From NCBI GenBank assembly GCA_034190875.2, contig CM067349.1, positions 29,572,671-29,636,670 of the forward strand: 64,000 nucleotides of DNA, given 5' to 3'. Position 1 is the first letter of the stretch, and each line of letters begins with the position of its first letter. A program made the translations under genes and the position numbers. Below are positions 16,615 through 29,700 of this stretch, piece after piece. Below the pieces are notes generated by a model, which searched no databases, was not told the DNA's origin, and saw nothing but the letters and a program-made list of their open reading frames with translations. Source of the DNA: Urechis unicinctus (lineage: Eukaryota; Annelida; Polychaeta; Xenopneusta; Urechidae).

Positions 16615-19600
16615 ATGCCTTTGACGAGCCCATTGAAATCTGTCTACATACCCCAGGGGGTAGACCTCTGGCAGATGGTACAAGTCAAAGCCGCTGGATT
16701 TGAAGACAGGACAGCTTTTGTAAGTAGGCATCATAACAAAATCAGTTGAACATATTTGACTCTATTGCCTTGTACAGTTGTCCCTCCTAGCATTAGGGCT
16801 AACACTAAACAATAGTTAAAGCTGCCTTCGCACTACACAATCGCTGATGAAAGCGCGGTCTGTCCAATGTAAACATACTTATTGCGTTTTATTATCGACG
16901 AAGCACCTACACGGAATCTACGACGTCCCTAGTTTGTTTTGAAAGTTTAGCCAACATTAGTGGGATTGGTTTTTTACCAGTCGTAACTATATAATTGAAT
17001 TACGCAAACAGAGCGGACCATTTGATAATAAACCAAGTATCATGATAAGGTAGCTTTCAATGCCAGCGAATGCAGCTGATATCCTTCATTAAAACAAGAC
17101 GCCTCAAGTGACATACCTTCATATTGATTGAAACGCCTGCTCTTTGAAGTTGCTTTGTGTGACCGCTTTACTCCGGCACTTAACTCCTATCTATGATTCC
17201 TGTAACAGCGAGAATGGCCGACAGATCGAATCATGACCTTTCGACAGGTGTTCGAAGAGGTGAGCACTGTTGCAGGAGCGTTGTGGAATTTAGGAGTACG
17301 CAAAGGCGATGTGGTCCTAATCGTCTCCGGGAACGTCATCGAAACACCCATAATTACCTTAGCATTAGCTAAAATCGGCGCCATTATGACTGCGTGTAAC
17401 CCTACCTACACGAGTGGTAAGTAATAACGCGGATGAAAGGAAACTGTCCTTCTGTAAGCAATAAATCAATTATAAAGTTTGAAAGAGAGAAAGACAATAT
17501 AAATAGCGCAGTATTGATAGGGTGGGTCATGATTCAATACAGACATCGCCCCGTTGTTTGTAGCAGAATGATGGATGAAGTACAAGCAGTTGCGGTATTG
17601 CATCATGATACAATTCTAGCTCATCCGTTTTTTTAAAAGCCTCCCCCTTAATCATCAGCACGATAGGCCGGGTCCACTCATCACTTGGTGTGGACGACAG
17701 GACAGAATGACCGATCACGACGTGACTCATCGTGTCCACTTGGAGGTTGGACCCGCATGCGAGTCACAGCTACAAGGGTGGCTGCTAACAGGGTTACACC
17801 CCTTCCAACCAAGTGCTAACCAAGGCTGTCGTGCTGATAATTAATGGTGGGGGGAGGGGGCTTTTTAAACCTTCTTCTAATTACTTACCACATGTTAGGT
17901 ATGGTTCTGATATTGGGATTGGATACACTGTGGCAGTTTTTGAGGCACTGTACGGATAGTTTGGTACGATACGGTAATGACATTATAGTGTGTGTATGGG
18001 GAAATGGGAGTGATCGATGGCGTTTAAGTGATAGTATTGTGAGGTCCTGTATGAACCAGTCGGATGAGGCACGGTTGTGACATCAAGATGGGGCACATAA
18101 GTAACAGTATTTGAGGGACTGTATAGACTAGGTCAGAAGATGAGGTACAGAGGTGAATATGAATGAGGTACATAACTGATAGTTGGCGATATGCAGCGAT
18201 ATTTGTTGAGTGAGGCGCAATTATGTGAAAAGTGTGAGTTACCGAAGGTTAACGAACAATGGTGTTGAATGAGACACATAGGTGACAATATTGTGAGGTT
18301 TATTCGGGGAAGTAGAATGTGGACATTAGGTTTATGTACAAAGATAGCATTCGGGTGAAGTACAATGGGGACAATGGTAGCATTCAGGTACTTCACCCGA
18401 ATGACCTCCTTGGTACATCAACCTAATGTCCTCACTCTTCTTCACCCGAATGCAAGAGAAGCTGCTGACAACAGATTGCGATGTTAAGTTCATGAAAAGA
18501 TCAGAACTCCAATGAATAAGGTATTATTTCATATCCATAGGTGAGGTGGTGGAGCATATCGTCGAGAGCGGCGCCAAATATGTGGTGACTTCACCTGAGC
18601 AGCTTGCTGTTGTTCACCAAGCTCGAACCAAACTGCCAACAGATCAAAGTAACATATCTGGCTAATAACGGATTATCACATCTACATGAAAAATATGCAA
18701 ATAATAACGCTTGAGATTATGTTTATGTGGATGGGCAGGCTGCGATTACCTATGGGAATGCTGAATCTGGCTTCATAGCTTATAGGGAGCTGGCAAGCTA
18801 CATTGGTGAACCAGCGCCCTTTGTTGCGATTGATCCTGTCAGGGATCTGGCATTTATGTTTTTCTCATCAGGAACGACCGGAAAACCGAAAGGTGTAATG
18901 TACACCCATCAAATGTCTGTGGCATTAGCCTTGATGTTACTGTAAGTTACCCGAGCATTAAACACGACAAAATTCATGATGACTGATGTCGATATGAGTT
19001 GCTTGATAGCGTCCTACCGGCGTTGTTTGTCCTGTTTTTCCTCTGTTTTGCAGCCATCCCAGTGTTGGCTTAGTAACGCGGGCAGTAGAGGAAGCATTCG
19101 TCGTGTTCGTGCCGCTTTTCCATATATATGGGGCCATGCTATCACTTATATATTTCATGGATGGCAAAACAAATGTCCTCATGAAAAGATTTGACTTTGA
19201 AGCTTATCTCAAACTCAATGTGGAACACAAGGTAATAAATGATATCGCATCATGATGGACATGTTGGTTTCTGTTCGAATTTGGGTAAACTGTAGCAAAT
19301 AGTCTTTATCCCCAAAATTAATATTGAATAATTAAATAAACACAAAACCATGAAAATTTTGCAGCCAAAACTTGTTTGCTGACTTTTGTGTAACGCATGC
19401 CATCTGTGACCTTTATCGACGAACCAACCCAGTAAACAGTACAAAGCAGCCATAGGCTGTTCTGTTTTGATCTCTTTGTGATGCAAATCAGCCATCTTGA
19501 ATCGTTATACGTGTGTACAGTGCCCTATGCTGCTTACGGTGCCTCCTGTTGCTACACTGCTGGCCAAACACCCAAAAGCCGCATCTTATGACCTGTCCAA

Positions 19601-20855
19601 TGTCAAACAGCTATTTTCAGGTGCGGCACCACTGGGTATAGAAGTTGAAAGAGCGCTGATTACCAAACTAGATATACCAGGCGTCAAACAAGGTTTGTGG
19701 TATACAGAGTCATCCCATTTGTTCCTATCGCACAAAAGTGATAGATGCAACTTATGGCGGTGCAGTACATACTCTAGTTGGACCATGTGTTGTTCAGCGT
19801 ACGGGTTGACAGAATGCATTTCCCACATGTGTCTTAACACAATGCGTAAATCAGGTTCCGTCGGGGTTGTTCTGCCCAACACTGAATGCAAGGTGAGTGA
19901 TATTCTAGTAATGGGCGCGATTGTGATTAAGTTATCAAAATCTATCGAGATTACGGATCAGATCATCCCAGTTGTATACTTCAATGCTTTATCCATCAAA
20001 AGGTCGTAGATCTTACCACTGGAGAAGAGCTTGGTCCTGGAAAGGAAGGGGAGATTCTGACAAGAGGACCACAGCAGATGATAGGTTACCTGAATCGTCC
20101 CGAGGCTACGGCAGAAACTATTGACAAAGACGGTTGGATTCTTACAGGTACGTGCTGACCAATAAAGGCTCACTCCAGGCAAAGTCAGTGACTAATATTC
20201 AATCATATTTAATTGGAATGATTATTTATCTGCATTAGTTGGCTACAATTTTGATTCCAGGTGACATTGGGTATTATGATGAGGATGGACATTTCTTTAT
20301 AGTTGACCGGAAAAAAGAGCTGATCAAATACAAAGGGTTACAGGTAGAGATTAACCAACTTGCAATGGTCGTCACTCACAATGGACATTTTACGCACCTA
20401 TAACAGGATGGCATTTATTCTTTAGGTGGCACCAGCGTCATTGGAAGATGTGCTATTGGGACATGATGATGTTCAGGACACAGCAGTCGTAGGCATTGCT
20501 GACGAGATGGCAGGGGAGCTGCCCCTGGCATTTGTTGTTTTAAAGGCAGATACACACGCTACCGAGCAGGAGATCATGGATTACGTTGCAGGTACTAACT
20601 TCTAGTGTAATCGCTGCCATGCTATGCATTCATCGACTTATTATTCATTGATAGCATGTTTCATTACTTGATTCAGTAAGGTGTATTTTAGCTAAGCATT
20701 AAAATTCATCTTATGCATCATGGGCAAATCCAGAGCGAGTGGCACCATTCAAGAAACTACGAGGAGGTGTCAAGTTTGTGGAGCAAATCCCAAAGTCAGC
20801 CAGTGGAAAAATCTTGCGACGGCTTCTGCGAGACAGCTTGAAGGCTGACAAGTAG
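16615..20855 (+). CDS. Acyl-CoA synthetase, 4-coumarate-CoA ligase/luciferase-like, copy A (11 exons)
   Basis: ANL-superfamily enzyme that activates a carboxylic acid with ATP and joins it to CoA. Exons by splice sites and frame: 16615-16719 ([15 protein letters not shown]), 17209-17416, 18541-18653, about 18739-18941, 19054-19231, 19521-19692, 19798-19892, 20003-20147, 20261-20343, 20426-20591, 20734-20855. Key motifs: P-loop [17 protein letters not shown] in exon 4; QAYGLTE across exons 6/7; [10 protein letters not shown] and [13 protein letters not shown] in exon 9; catalytic-lysine motif [11 protein letters not shown] in exon 11. The protein ends KADK, not a peroxisomal SKL signal. About 540 residues, the family norm. 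One lesion: exon 3 has an extra A near 18629 compared with copy B, which shifts the frame; it lies in an A run and may be a sequencing error. The substrate cannot be told from sequence. The only copy on plus with exon 1. Confidence 0.85.
17634..17868. mobile_element. MITE-like palindromic element in intron 2 of copy A
   Basis: The left end AAAAGCCTCCCCCTTAATCA and onward (with ATCAGCACGATAG) is the near reverse complement of the right end (CTGTCGTGCTGATAATTAAT followed by a G tract and GGGGGCTTTTT). Within it is a second palindrome around GTGTGGACGACAGG and CATCGTGTCCAC. The length is about 235 bp. The same element sits in intron 2 of copies B (27146-27374), C (about 36735-36966) and E (about 58600-58843), but not in D, so it inserted after the D lineage split. 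Confidence 0.7.
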
Positions 20856-22324
20856 AATAGCAGAAACATCTTAAACGAGATGGATGCCTTTATGTACTTG
20901 TTTTGCATCTATGCGATGCAAAATGTAATTTACCCAGTGATGCCATTTAACAAATAGCACTGGGCGAAATAAAGAGAATTAGAATAATTAGCAGAATATT
21001 CAATATAATCGATAGAGTAATATTTTATTAACTGCAGTGTTTGCTACATTCATAGTTCAAGGTTAAATAAATAGATAATTTTTCTGCGCTCATTATAATG
21101 AACTCTCATTTGTATCGATGGTCGGGTAGTCAACTATGGCCAACATCGTAACTTCATTCGAAGCATTGCCATTAACTGTTTTGCTTCTATGCAACACACA
21201 CGCCCCATATTCGCCTGCATATCTAATCAATACGAATGCAGATACAATTGAAAAATATGAGAAATCTTAGTGATGCTCATGTTGATACTTAGGGAAAAGA
21301 CAGGAGAAGTTAGCTCAGGGCTTGGGGAAGGAATTTGGGGTTATGGTCTGTGGTGTTTGCGGCGTAGATTGCATCAGTGACGATAAACCAGCTGCCCCAA
21401 CGTTTTTCTTTTGTTTGAGAATCGTCGGTGACTTTAAAACACGACATATAATCGCGTTCAGTCAAGTAGCCCCACCTGTGCAAAAACTTTACTGGAGGCA
21501 GATAGTTTTTTTTACGGAACGGCAAATTAGTAATGAGCCAATCAGCGCTAAGCACCAAATGCGCCCGGGACAAGCTCAGCTGACACCAAACGCTCAGAGA
21601 GTGACACTCACTAGAGCCTTCCCGCCGAGAAAATATGTGAAGACGCCATCTGTTGGCCGAAGCGTTATTGTCATAGCGTCTTGTCATAGCGTCTCTTAGA
21701 ACCACGTGATTCCCTGCATGATTTGGAGCTGTAGTCGCCTCGACCAATCAGATGACTCCATATCTTTAAGATCCGCCGAGCCCCCAGACATTGTTGATTT
21801 CATGGAATCGTCTTCTGGTGTAATTTCATAATCGCCACGCAGCTTAGCGTAGCTATAAACTCTTCACTCGAGACCTTCACATACACATGGCATGCCAAAA
21901 ATGTTAATGTCGACCCCAGGCAAGTTCCATCGCTTCAGACAGTTATTGACTGTCATAAGCAACTATCCACAGTGAGGATCTTAAACTGCGCGGACGCTGT
22001 TAGAGGCGAGCTGTTTTCGATAGATGTACCCCAGACCGGGTATTTTATCAAGCTGACATTTATTAAATTATTTAATAAATTTCAGGTTCAATGATACAAG
22101 TTTTGTTCATATATTTATGGATTGTAAGGGATTCCAGCATCAATTCCACAAAATCTACTCAAAATAATACCTCCTAATTTTTACCATTGAATCACTGACC
22201 ACGCATGTATCAACATTGATATATCCGATAATATATGAGTGGGCCTAGATTAAATCTGCATGACAATACCCCTGAATAATAGATCAGCTGATCAGGGATT
22301 ACATCAACTAAGTTTAAAAGTTGA
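20856..22324. other. 3' flank of copy A; shared block without convincing gene
   Basis: Begins with the 3' UTR of the ligase (AAATAAAGAGAATTAGAATA near 20968 includes an AATAAA-type signal). A 125-codon open frame at 21322-21699 and its antisense frame at 21310-21747 recur intact in the next unit (30841-31218), but only because the whole block is a recent copy. The related block at 54460-55540, in inverted orientation, does not keep the frame. I therefore do not call a gene. A conserved stretch TTTATTAAATTATTTAATAA near 22067 is a short AT palindrome. Confidence 0.5.
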
Positions 22325-22561
22325 TCAGGCAATGACATATAGAAATATATTTGTTGGGTAAGAAAGCGTGTACTTCTTACCGTGTATCATTCTAATTACA
22401 CTTTTCCGTCGGCCACGATATCCAGACACTCGACCCCTGATTGTTTCTCTTTCTTTGTATTCTTTTAACGGTTTCCTCGGTTCAATAATGCATGTCAGAG
22501 AGGCTACAGTACTGGTGTCGTCCTCCCAATCAAACCAACCAAACAAACGAGAACGCTCCAT
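22325..22561 (-). CDS. First exon of a transposon-borne or host gene, divergent from the transposase
   Basis: Starts MERSRLFGWFDWEDDTSTV and runs EPRKPLKEYKERETIRGR, VSGYRGRRKSVIRMIH. It then reaches a strong splice donor (CACG|GTAAGAAG) at about 22380, so the true exon is about 60 codons and the rest of the open frame is intron. The W-x-D-W-E-D-D start followed by short beta-like segments and basic residues resembles small Tudor/SH3-like modules; this is a weak inference. Identical exons occur at 31844-32080 (minus) and 63353-63589 (plus, inverted unit). Downstream exons were not found, so it may be a fragment. As it is divergent from the transposase it could be the element's second gene. 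Confidence 0.4.
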   Translation of the reverse strand: MERSRLFGWFDWEDDTSTVASLTCIIEPRKPLKEYKERETIRGRVSGYRGRRKSVIRMIHGKKYTLSYPTNIFLYVIA

Positions 22562-24611
22562 GATCTTTTTGGGTGTTAAGAATCAAAATACTCAACACAA
22601 TACTCGATCAGAATAGCAAATAAGCTTTGAGAACAGAAGACAACGGAAAGGCGCGCGATTTAATTTCGTAACAATCTCCCAAAATAACGAGGCAAATCAT
22701 GCGGAACCAGCAGCGCGCGCTGATGATGCTGTTGATGCTAGACCAATGCATTTTCCGCAAAACTCTGCTGCGGAGACTTGACCGCGCTCTCTGAGGGGGT
22801 ATCTCTGGGCTGAGAGCGTCAGCTACGAGTTTTTCCCTCGTGCATATTATATATTTTCGATTTATACATATTCATCAACAGTATCTAACTCCTAAATTTT
22901 GAAAGATGAATATTAATGAATGTGAAACTGTCTATGGCATGAACAGATCTTACTTAGATCGCAATTTTGGAAAATAGAAAATACGAAATTTTTATGAGTG
23001 ATAGCTCCAGTAAAAGGAAGCGAGCCAGCTGATTTAGAAAGTTTAGAAAGTGTTTGAAACTAACAGCGGATGAATTGGGAAAGTTTGCAGTTGCAACTTA
23101 TAGTTATCGCGACAGGTTGAATAACAAGGATGCTTCATTGAGCACACAAAGTTATTTTTTAAAATTTCTATGCTAACAGTTGTCTGATGTTTCACAATGC
23201 CATAAAATGTTTTGTTATGATAGGAACTTCATCTGTTTATGAGGCGATAATAACACTGTATCCTAATGCTAAGGGCCTAAACTCGCAATATCACGTGTCA
23301 ACATAAACTCGCCACCGCTTTTGCTGTTATTTACAAGCATCTTGTGGGCATAGAACTTACCGTTCATTATTAACCTGTACAATTTATACCGTTTTCAATT
23401 GTGAACATTTAGCAGCCACTTATTCAGAAGCAGTAGCAAATATATCTGTATATAGGTCATTGCAATTTCTGCAGTGAATATTTGCTGACAAATTAACGTT
23501 CCAAATTATTTGCATGAAAATTGTTGTGGACTTTTACAGTGCTTGTAATCTTGAATTGACCCGATCCCCTCAAATGCCGATAAGGTCACAAGGTCACAAT
23601 TTTACTGGCAAAAGACTGATATCATGTTGCATTTAACTATAAACTCATATCATATGAATATTGCATACTATGTTTTATAGTAATGTTTGTATCTAACAAT
23701 GTTTATATACTGCTTGTAGTATATTAAACATGTCATGATTGACTGCATACAAGGAAATGACCTATAACAGTGTAACTCACAGACCATCACACATTCCCTC
23801 TTTTATCTCAGGAACATGAATTGAGATGCTGATGAATGATAGGGTTTCGATCCCAGATAAAGACATTTTATGGCGCGAAATATCATTTTGGTTTTGATCA
23901 TAGACTTGAATCATATGAATATTATTCTGAACTACAGTGTTTGATATTAATGTTTTGATTTAACAATCTGAATGAGGCCCAAAGCAGTTATAATCCAAGT
24001 TGTGATTGTGATTCCCATCACAGGCAACTACAGCTCTGCCACATAACTTAATTAGTCAGCGAATTACAACATGTAGAACCAATCGTTTCATTGATTCTTA
24101 GTTTATATGATACATCATAATATTCATATAGAGCTTTTGACATCATAATATTTAATACTAGCTAATCTTCTTCAAACACTTTGATGTGTTAAGGTGCTTG
24201 TCCCATGTTGTATAATGGAAGCATACATTTTTTACATTGTGTGTTACATGTAGTTATTATCTTAATTACTTAACTTTTCCCCTGAAATGTGGAATGGCCC
24301 ATATATGAGCTGTCAGACCCAAGGCTGGTATTGCATCTGATTCAGCCATAGTTGATTATTGGAAAGTTTTGTTTAAAAGCAGAATTAAGTGTGTAGTAAA
24401 CGTAAATCTCTCCATGACTGCTTAAGTGCCAAGCTTATTTAGAACTTGTAAATAACCAAGACATGGATAAGCACATAGCCAGGTTATGTTGAGCCATGGT
24501 GTGTTGAAACTTACCCTTCCTAAGCACAAATTTTGACAGTATTTTTAGCTTCCTTGTACTATTTCACCTTTGTATGTTTTTTTTTTTTTAAAGGTAACTT
24601 GAAACAGTTGA

Positions 24612-26640
24612 ATGGATCAACCGAGCAAGCATGAGAGTTACACACTGGTTGCAAGTCACCAGGGAATGTTTAAGTATCAATGCAGTCTCTGCAATCGCTG
24701 ACTTTCCACTAAACAGAGGATCCTATTTCACCTGTCAAACATAATCTCAGTAAGTCTAATGTTCACTAGTGCTACTGGAAGAAACTCGATCGAAATTACA
24801 AAAATGTTACTTGTGCAGAGGCAGTCTAGACAATAGATGCGATAATAATTATCTGGCACTTATAGTTCAACATATTGTTGTATATGCATATAAAAGATTG
24901 GGGTGTTGTAACTGGATGAGGCACCAGCGATCGGAATCACTTTGAATTGGTTTTTAAATGAAGTATTAATGCAAACGCTATCCGCTTGTGCAAATCCAGC
25001 AAGTATTTGTTTCTGAGGCCCCAGTATTGGTGTTACCTGTGTGGGTATTTAGTGATTGTGGACTGCTTCTGAATTCCCAATATTAAAGTCATTTTGTTAA
25101 TACAATATTAGGTTAAATGTCGAGATAAAATATTTGTTTTCTTTAAATCTATGAGCATAAACTTCAATGATTTCAAAAAGTTGAAACAGTTGTATGAAGA
25201 TGATCCTCTGGTCAGCATACCTGGACGAACACTTCGGCGTAGAAATAAACTCTGGCAAGGATAGGATCCAACAACCCCCCGTGATTTGCCCTCAAAAGCA
25301 TCCACATGCACATTGATACCGATCGAGAGCACCACCACACCAACACATACTTCAAAATCACGTTCCACACGGCTTGATGATAATGATGTTCTTCTTGAAC
25401 ACAATCCTTATCACAGTGACTCTACTAGCAATTCATCGTCTGATTTCTGTGGACCATTAAATGATGATTCATATGTCTCCAGTTCTGCAGAAAGCGACGT
25501 ATCAGTGTTCAGTGATAATACTTTTAAGTGATTTTGAAATGAACCACGATGAGGATGATTGTGCACTATCGCCCTCAAGGCTGGAGACATATGCCTATGA
25601 TTCTGTCAGCAAAACAAAACAGTATGTCAGTCAATCAATGGCCACATACAATCCTGAAGCAGAGAACTTCTTGATCCATGACATTGTAGATGGGAAATGA
25701 TACAGGGAGCTTTGTCAACCTGGGCAGTTTCTGTCAGAAGATAATGCTTATAGTGGCATATTCAACGCTGATGGCATTCCACTATTCTCCTCTTCTAAAG
25801 TTAAGTTCTGGCCCATCTTCATTGCCATTAATGAACTTGCACCCTCTCTGAGGTTCAGAAGGGAAAACATGCTTCTTGTTGGCATATGGCATGGGCAACA
25901 AAACCACCTTTCTTTGAATACATGACTGCATTTGGTGCCGAAATATGTGATTTGTACACACAGGGCCAAATCATTGACATAAACAAAGAGGATGACCAGA
26001 ATCAAATTTGGTATCTTTTTAGGTTTTCTGTTGATTTGCAAGCCAAGGCTTACATAATGAACATGACGATGCATAATGGTGAATTCGGTTGCATCACATC
26101 GAAGAGCCTGGGAAAACAGTGCGCCAAGGCAAAGGTACTGCAAGATGTTACCCACACCGTGAAGAAGAAAAATGTGAAACTTTTTCGCTCCTCTGATCAT
26201 CTGAAAATTGCTGGCCAACAAGCTTCAGACAAATTACGAAAAAAAAGGCATTCATGGTCCCTCCGGGCTTTTATCATTATCTTTTTTAGACCTCGTGTTT
26301 GGGATCGTTCCAGACTACATGCATGGAGTGTTGCTTGGTGTAGCAAAAACACTTCTCAAGAAAATGTTCTCACCAACATATTCTGGTGAGCCATATTTTG
26401 TAGGGAAGGAACCATATCTGAAATCTCAAAGAGAATTCTATCATTCAAGCCACCTGACTTCGTTGAAAGAGATTCCGAGAGATTTAGAGAAGGATGCACA
26501 AAACCACTAAAGCCACTGAGTTGGAGGCCTGGCTATATTAATCTTCTTTGCCAAGTCTGAATGGATATTAGGATCACACCTACTTGGTTCACTTAGGAAT
26601 GCTATCAAGGGTGTTCCACCTATTAATTGCGGACAATATC
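24612..26640 (+). pseudogene. tnp2-like (CACTA/EnSpm) transposase, unit 1, broken
   Basis: Exon 1 (24612-24749) encodes MDQPSKHESYTLVASHQG and a zinc-finger-like YQCSLCNR; in this copy the next Cys codon is TGA. The main body starts near 25151 (MSINFNDFKKLKQLYEDD), with stops at a TAG near 25264 and a TGA after DIVDGK near 25698. A Ser/Asp-rich acidic segment precedes the transposase domain (NADGIPLFSSSKVKFWPIF, RFRRENMLL, FGIVPDYMHGVLLGVAK). Several extra single-base indels occur here relative to unit 2 (near 25526, 25890, 26020, 26095 and 26240). The domain ends at the junction near 26664, short of the usual C-terminus. No catalytic activity is expected. Confidence 0.72.
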
Positions 26641-26720
26641 AGCACAGGTGACCTTTCATCGATGTTGCTTTGTTGACCGCTTTAGTCCGGCACTTCTCCT
26701 ATTCCTGATTCCTGTGACAG

Positions 26721-29700
26721 CGAGAATGGCCGACGGATCGAACCATGTCTTTTTCGACAGGTGTTCAAAGAGGTAACGCCGTTGAGGGAGCTTTGTGGAA
26801 CATAGGAGTACCAAAGACGATGTTGTCCTCATCGTCTCTGGGAACGTCATCGAAACACCCATAATTACCTTAGCATTAGCTAAAATCGGCGCTATTATGA
26901 CTGCGTGTACCCTACCTACACGAGTGGTAAGTAATACGCGGATGAAAGGAAACTGTCCTTCTGTAAGCAATAAATCAATTATAAAGTTTGAAAGAGAGAA
27001 AGACAATATAAATAGCGCAGTATTGATAGGGTGGGTCATGATTCAATACAGACATCGCCCCATTGTTTGTAGCAGAATGATGGATGAAGTACAAGCAGTT
27101 GCGGTATTGCATCATGATACAATTCTAGCTCATCCGTTTTTTTAAAAGCCTCCCCCTTAATCATCAGCACGATAGGCGGGTCCACTCATCACTTGGTGTG
27201 GACGACAGGACAGGATGACCGATCACGACGTGACTCATCGTGTCCACTTGGAGGTGGGACCCGCATGCGAGTCACAGCTACAAGGGTGGCTGCTAACAGG
27301 GTTACACCCCTTCCAACCAAGTGCTAACCAAGGCTGTCGTGCTGATAATAATGGTGGGGGGAGGGGGCTTTTTAAACACTTTTTCTTCTAATTACTTACC
27401 ACATGTTAGGTATGGGTTCTGATATTGGGATTGGATACACTGTGCAGTTTTTGAGGCACTGTACGGATAGTTTGGTACGATACGGTAATGACATTATAGT
27501 GTGTGTATGGGGAAATGGGAGTGATCGATGGCGTTTAAGTGATAGTATTGTGAGGTCCTGTATGAACCAGTCGGATGAGGCACGGTTGTGACATCAAGAT
27601 GGGGCACATAAGTAACAGTATTTGAGGGACTGTATAGACTAGGTCAGAAGATGAGGTACAGAGGTGAATATGAATGAGGTACATAACTGATAGTTGGCGA
27701 TATGCAGCGATATTTGTTGAGTGAGGCGCAATTATGTGAAAAAGTGTGAGTTACCGAAGGTTAACGAACAATGGTGTTGAATGAGACACATAGGTGACAA
27801 TATTGTGAGGTTTTATTCGGGGAAGTAGAATGTGGACATTAGGTTTTATGTACAAAGATAGCATTCGGGTGAAGTACAATGGGGACAATGGTAGCATTCA
27901 GGTACTTCACCCGAATGACCTCCTTGGTACATCAACCTAATGTCCTCACTCTTCTTCACCCGAATGCAAGAGAAGCTGCTGACAACAGATTGCGATGTTA
28001 AGTTCATGAAAAGATCAGAACTCCAATGAATAAGGTATTATTTCATATCCATAGGTGAGGTGGTGGAGCATATCGTCGAGAGCGGCGCCAAATATGTGGT
28101 GACTTCACCTGAGCAGCTTGCTGTTGTTCACCAAGCTCGAACCAACTGCCAACAGATCAAAGTAACATATCTGGCTAATAACGGATTATCACATCTACAT
28201 GAAAAATATATGCAAATAATAACGCTTGAGATTATGTTTATGTGGATGGGCAGGCTGCGATTACCTATGGGAATGCTGAATCTGGCTTCATAGCTTATAG
28301 GGAGCTGGCAAGCTACATTGGTGAACCAGCGCCCTTTGTTGCGATTGATCCTGTCAGGGATCTGGCATTTATGTTTTTCTCATCAGGAACGACCGGAAAA
28401 CCGAAAGGTGTAATGTACACCCATCAAATGTCTGTGGCATTAGCCTTGATGTTACTGTAAGTTACCCGAGCATTAAACACGACAAAAATTCATGATGACT
28501 GATGTCGATATGAGTTGCTTGATAGCGTCCTACCGGCGTTGTTTGTCCTGTTTTTCCTCTGTTTTGCAGCCATCCCAGTGTTGGCTTAGTAACGCGGGCA
28601 GTAGAGGAAGCATTCGTCGTGTTCGTGCCGCTTTTCCATATATATGGGGCCATGCTATCACTTATATATTTCATGGATGGCAAAACAAATGTCCTCATGA
28701 AAAGATTTGACTTTGAAGCTTATCTCAAACTCAATGTGGAACACAAGGTAATAAATGATATCGCATCATGCTGGACATGTTGGTTTCTGTTCGAATTTGG
28801 GTAAACTGTAGCAAATAGTCTTTATCCCCAAAATTAATATTGAATAATTAAATAAACACAAAACCATGAAAATTTTGCAGCCAAAACTTGTTTGCTGACT
28901 TTTGTGTAACGCATGCCATCTGTGACCTTTATCGACGAACCAACCCAGTAAACAGTACAAAGCAGCCATAGGCTGTTCTGTTTTGATCTCTTTGTGATGC
29001 AAATCAGCCATCTTGAATCGTTATACGTGTGTACAGTGCCCTATGCTGCTTACGGTGCCTCCTGTTGCTACACTGCTGGCCAAACACCCAAAAGCCGCAT
29101 CTTATGACCTGTCCAATGTCAACACAGCTATTTTCAGGTGCGGCACCACTGGGTATAGAAGTTGAAAGAGCGCTGATTACCAAACTAGATATACCAGGCG
29201 TCAAACAAGGTTTGTGGTATACAGAGTCATCCCATTTGTTCCTATCGCACAAAAGTGATAGATGCAACTTATGGCGGTGCAGTACATACTCTAGTTGGAC
29301 CATGTGTTGTTCAGCGTACGGGTTGACAGAATGCATTTCCCACATGTGTCTTAACACAATGCGTAAATCAGGTTCCGTCGGGGTTGTTCTGCCCAACACT
29401 GAATGCAAGGTGAGTGATATTCTAGTAATGGGCGCGATTGTGATTAAGTTATCAAAATCTATCGAGATTACGGATCAGATCATCCCAGTTGTATACTTCA
29501 ATGCTTTATCCATCAAAAGGTCGTAGATCTTACCACTGGAGAAGAGCTTGGTCCTGGAAAGGAAGGGGAGATTCTGACAAGAGGACCACAGCAGATGATA
29601 GGTTACCTGAATCGTCCCGAGGCTACGGCAGAAACTATTGACAAAGACGGTTGGATTCTTACAGGTACGTGCTGACCAATAAAGGCTCACTCCAGGAAAA

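Larger units (their letters stand above)
22080..26663 (+). mobile_element. Truncated CACTA/EnSpm-type transposon, unit 1
   Basis: Carries a tnp2-like transposase on plus (24612-26640) and a small divergent exon on minus (22325-22561). The transposase is cut off at its 3' end where the sequence joins intron 1 of ligase copy B near 26664. The left limit is uncertain (somewhere around 21900-22100) and I could not find terminal inverted repeats. 22562-24611 inside it is AT-rich and without a recognisable gene. Confidence 0.6.

Noticed and set aside
16415-16633. 72-aa minus-strand frame upstream of ligase A
   Set aside because: Overlaps the start of exon 1 in antisense and shows no family resemblance.
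21310-21747. 125-aa and 145-aa overlapping frames on opposite strands, conserved at 30829-31266
   Set aside because: Conservation is explained by the recent 9.5-kb duplication. The older related block at 54460-55540 does not keep either frame.
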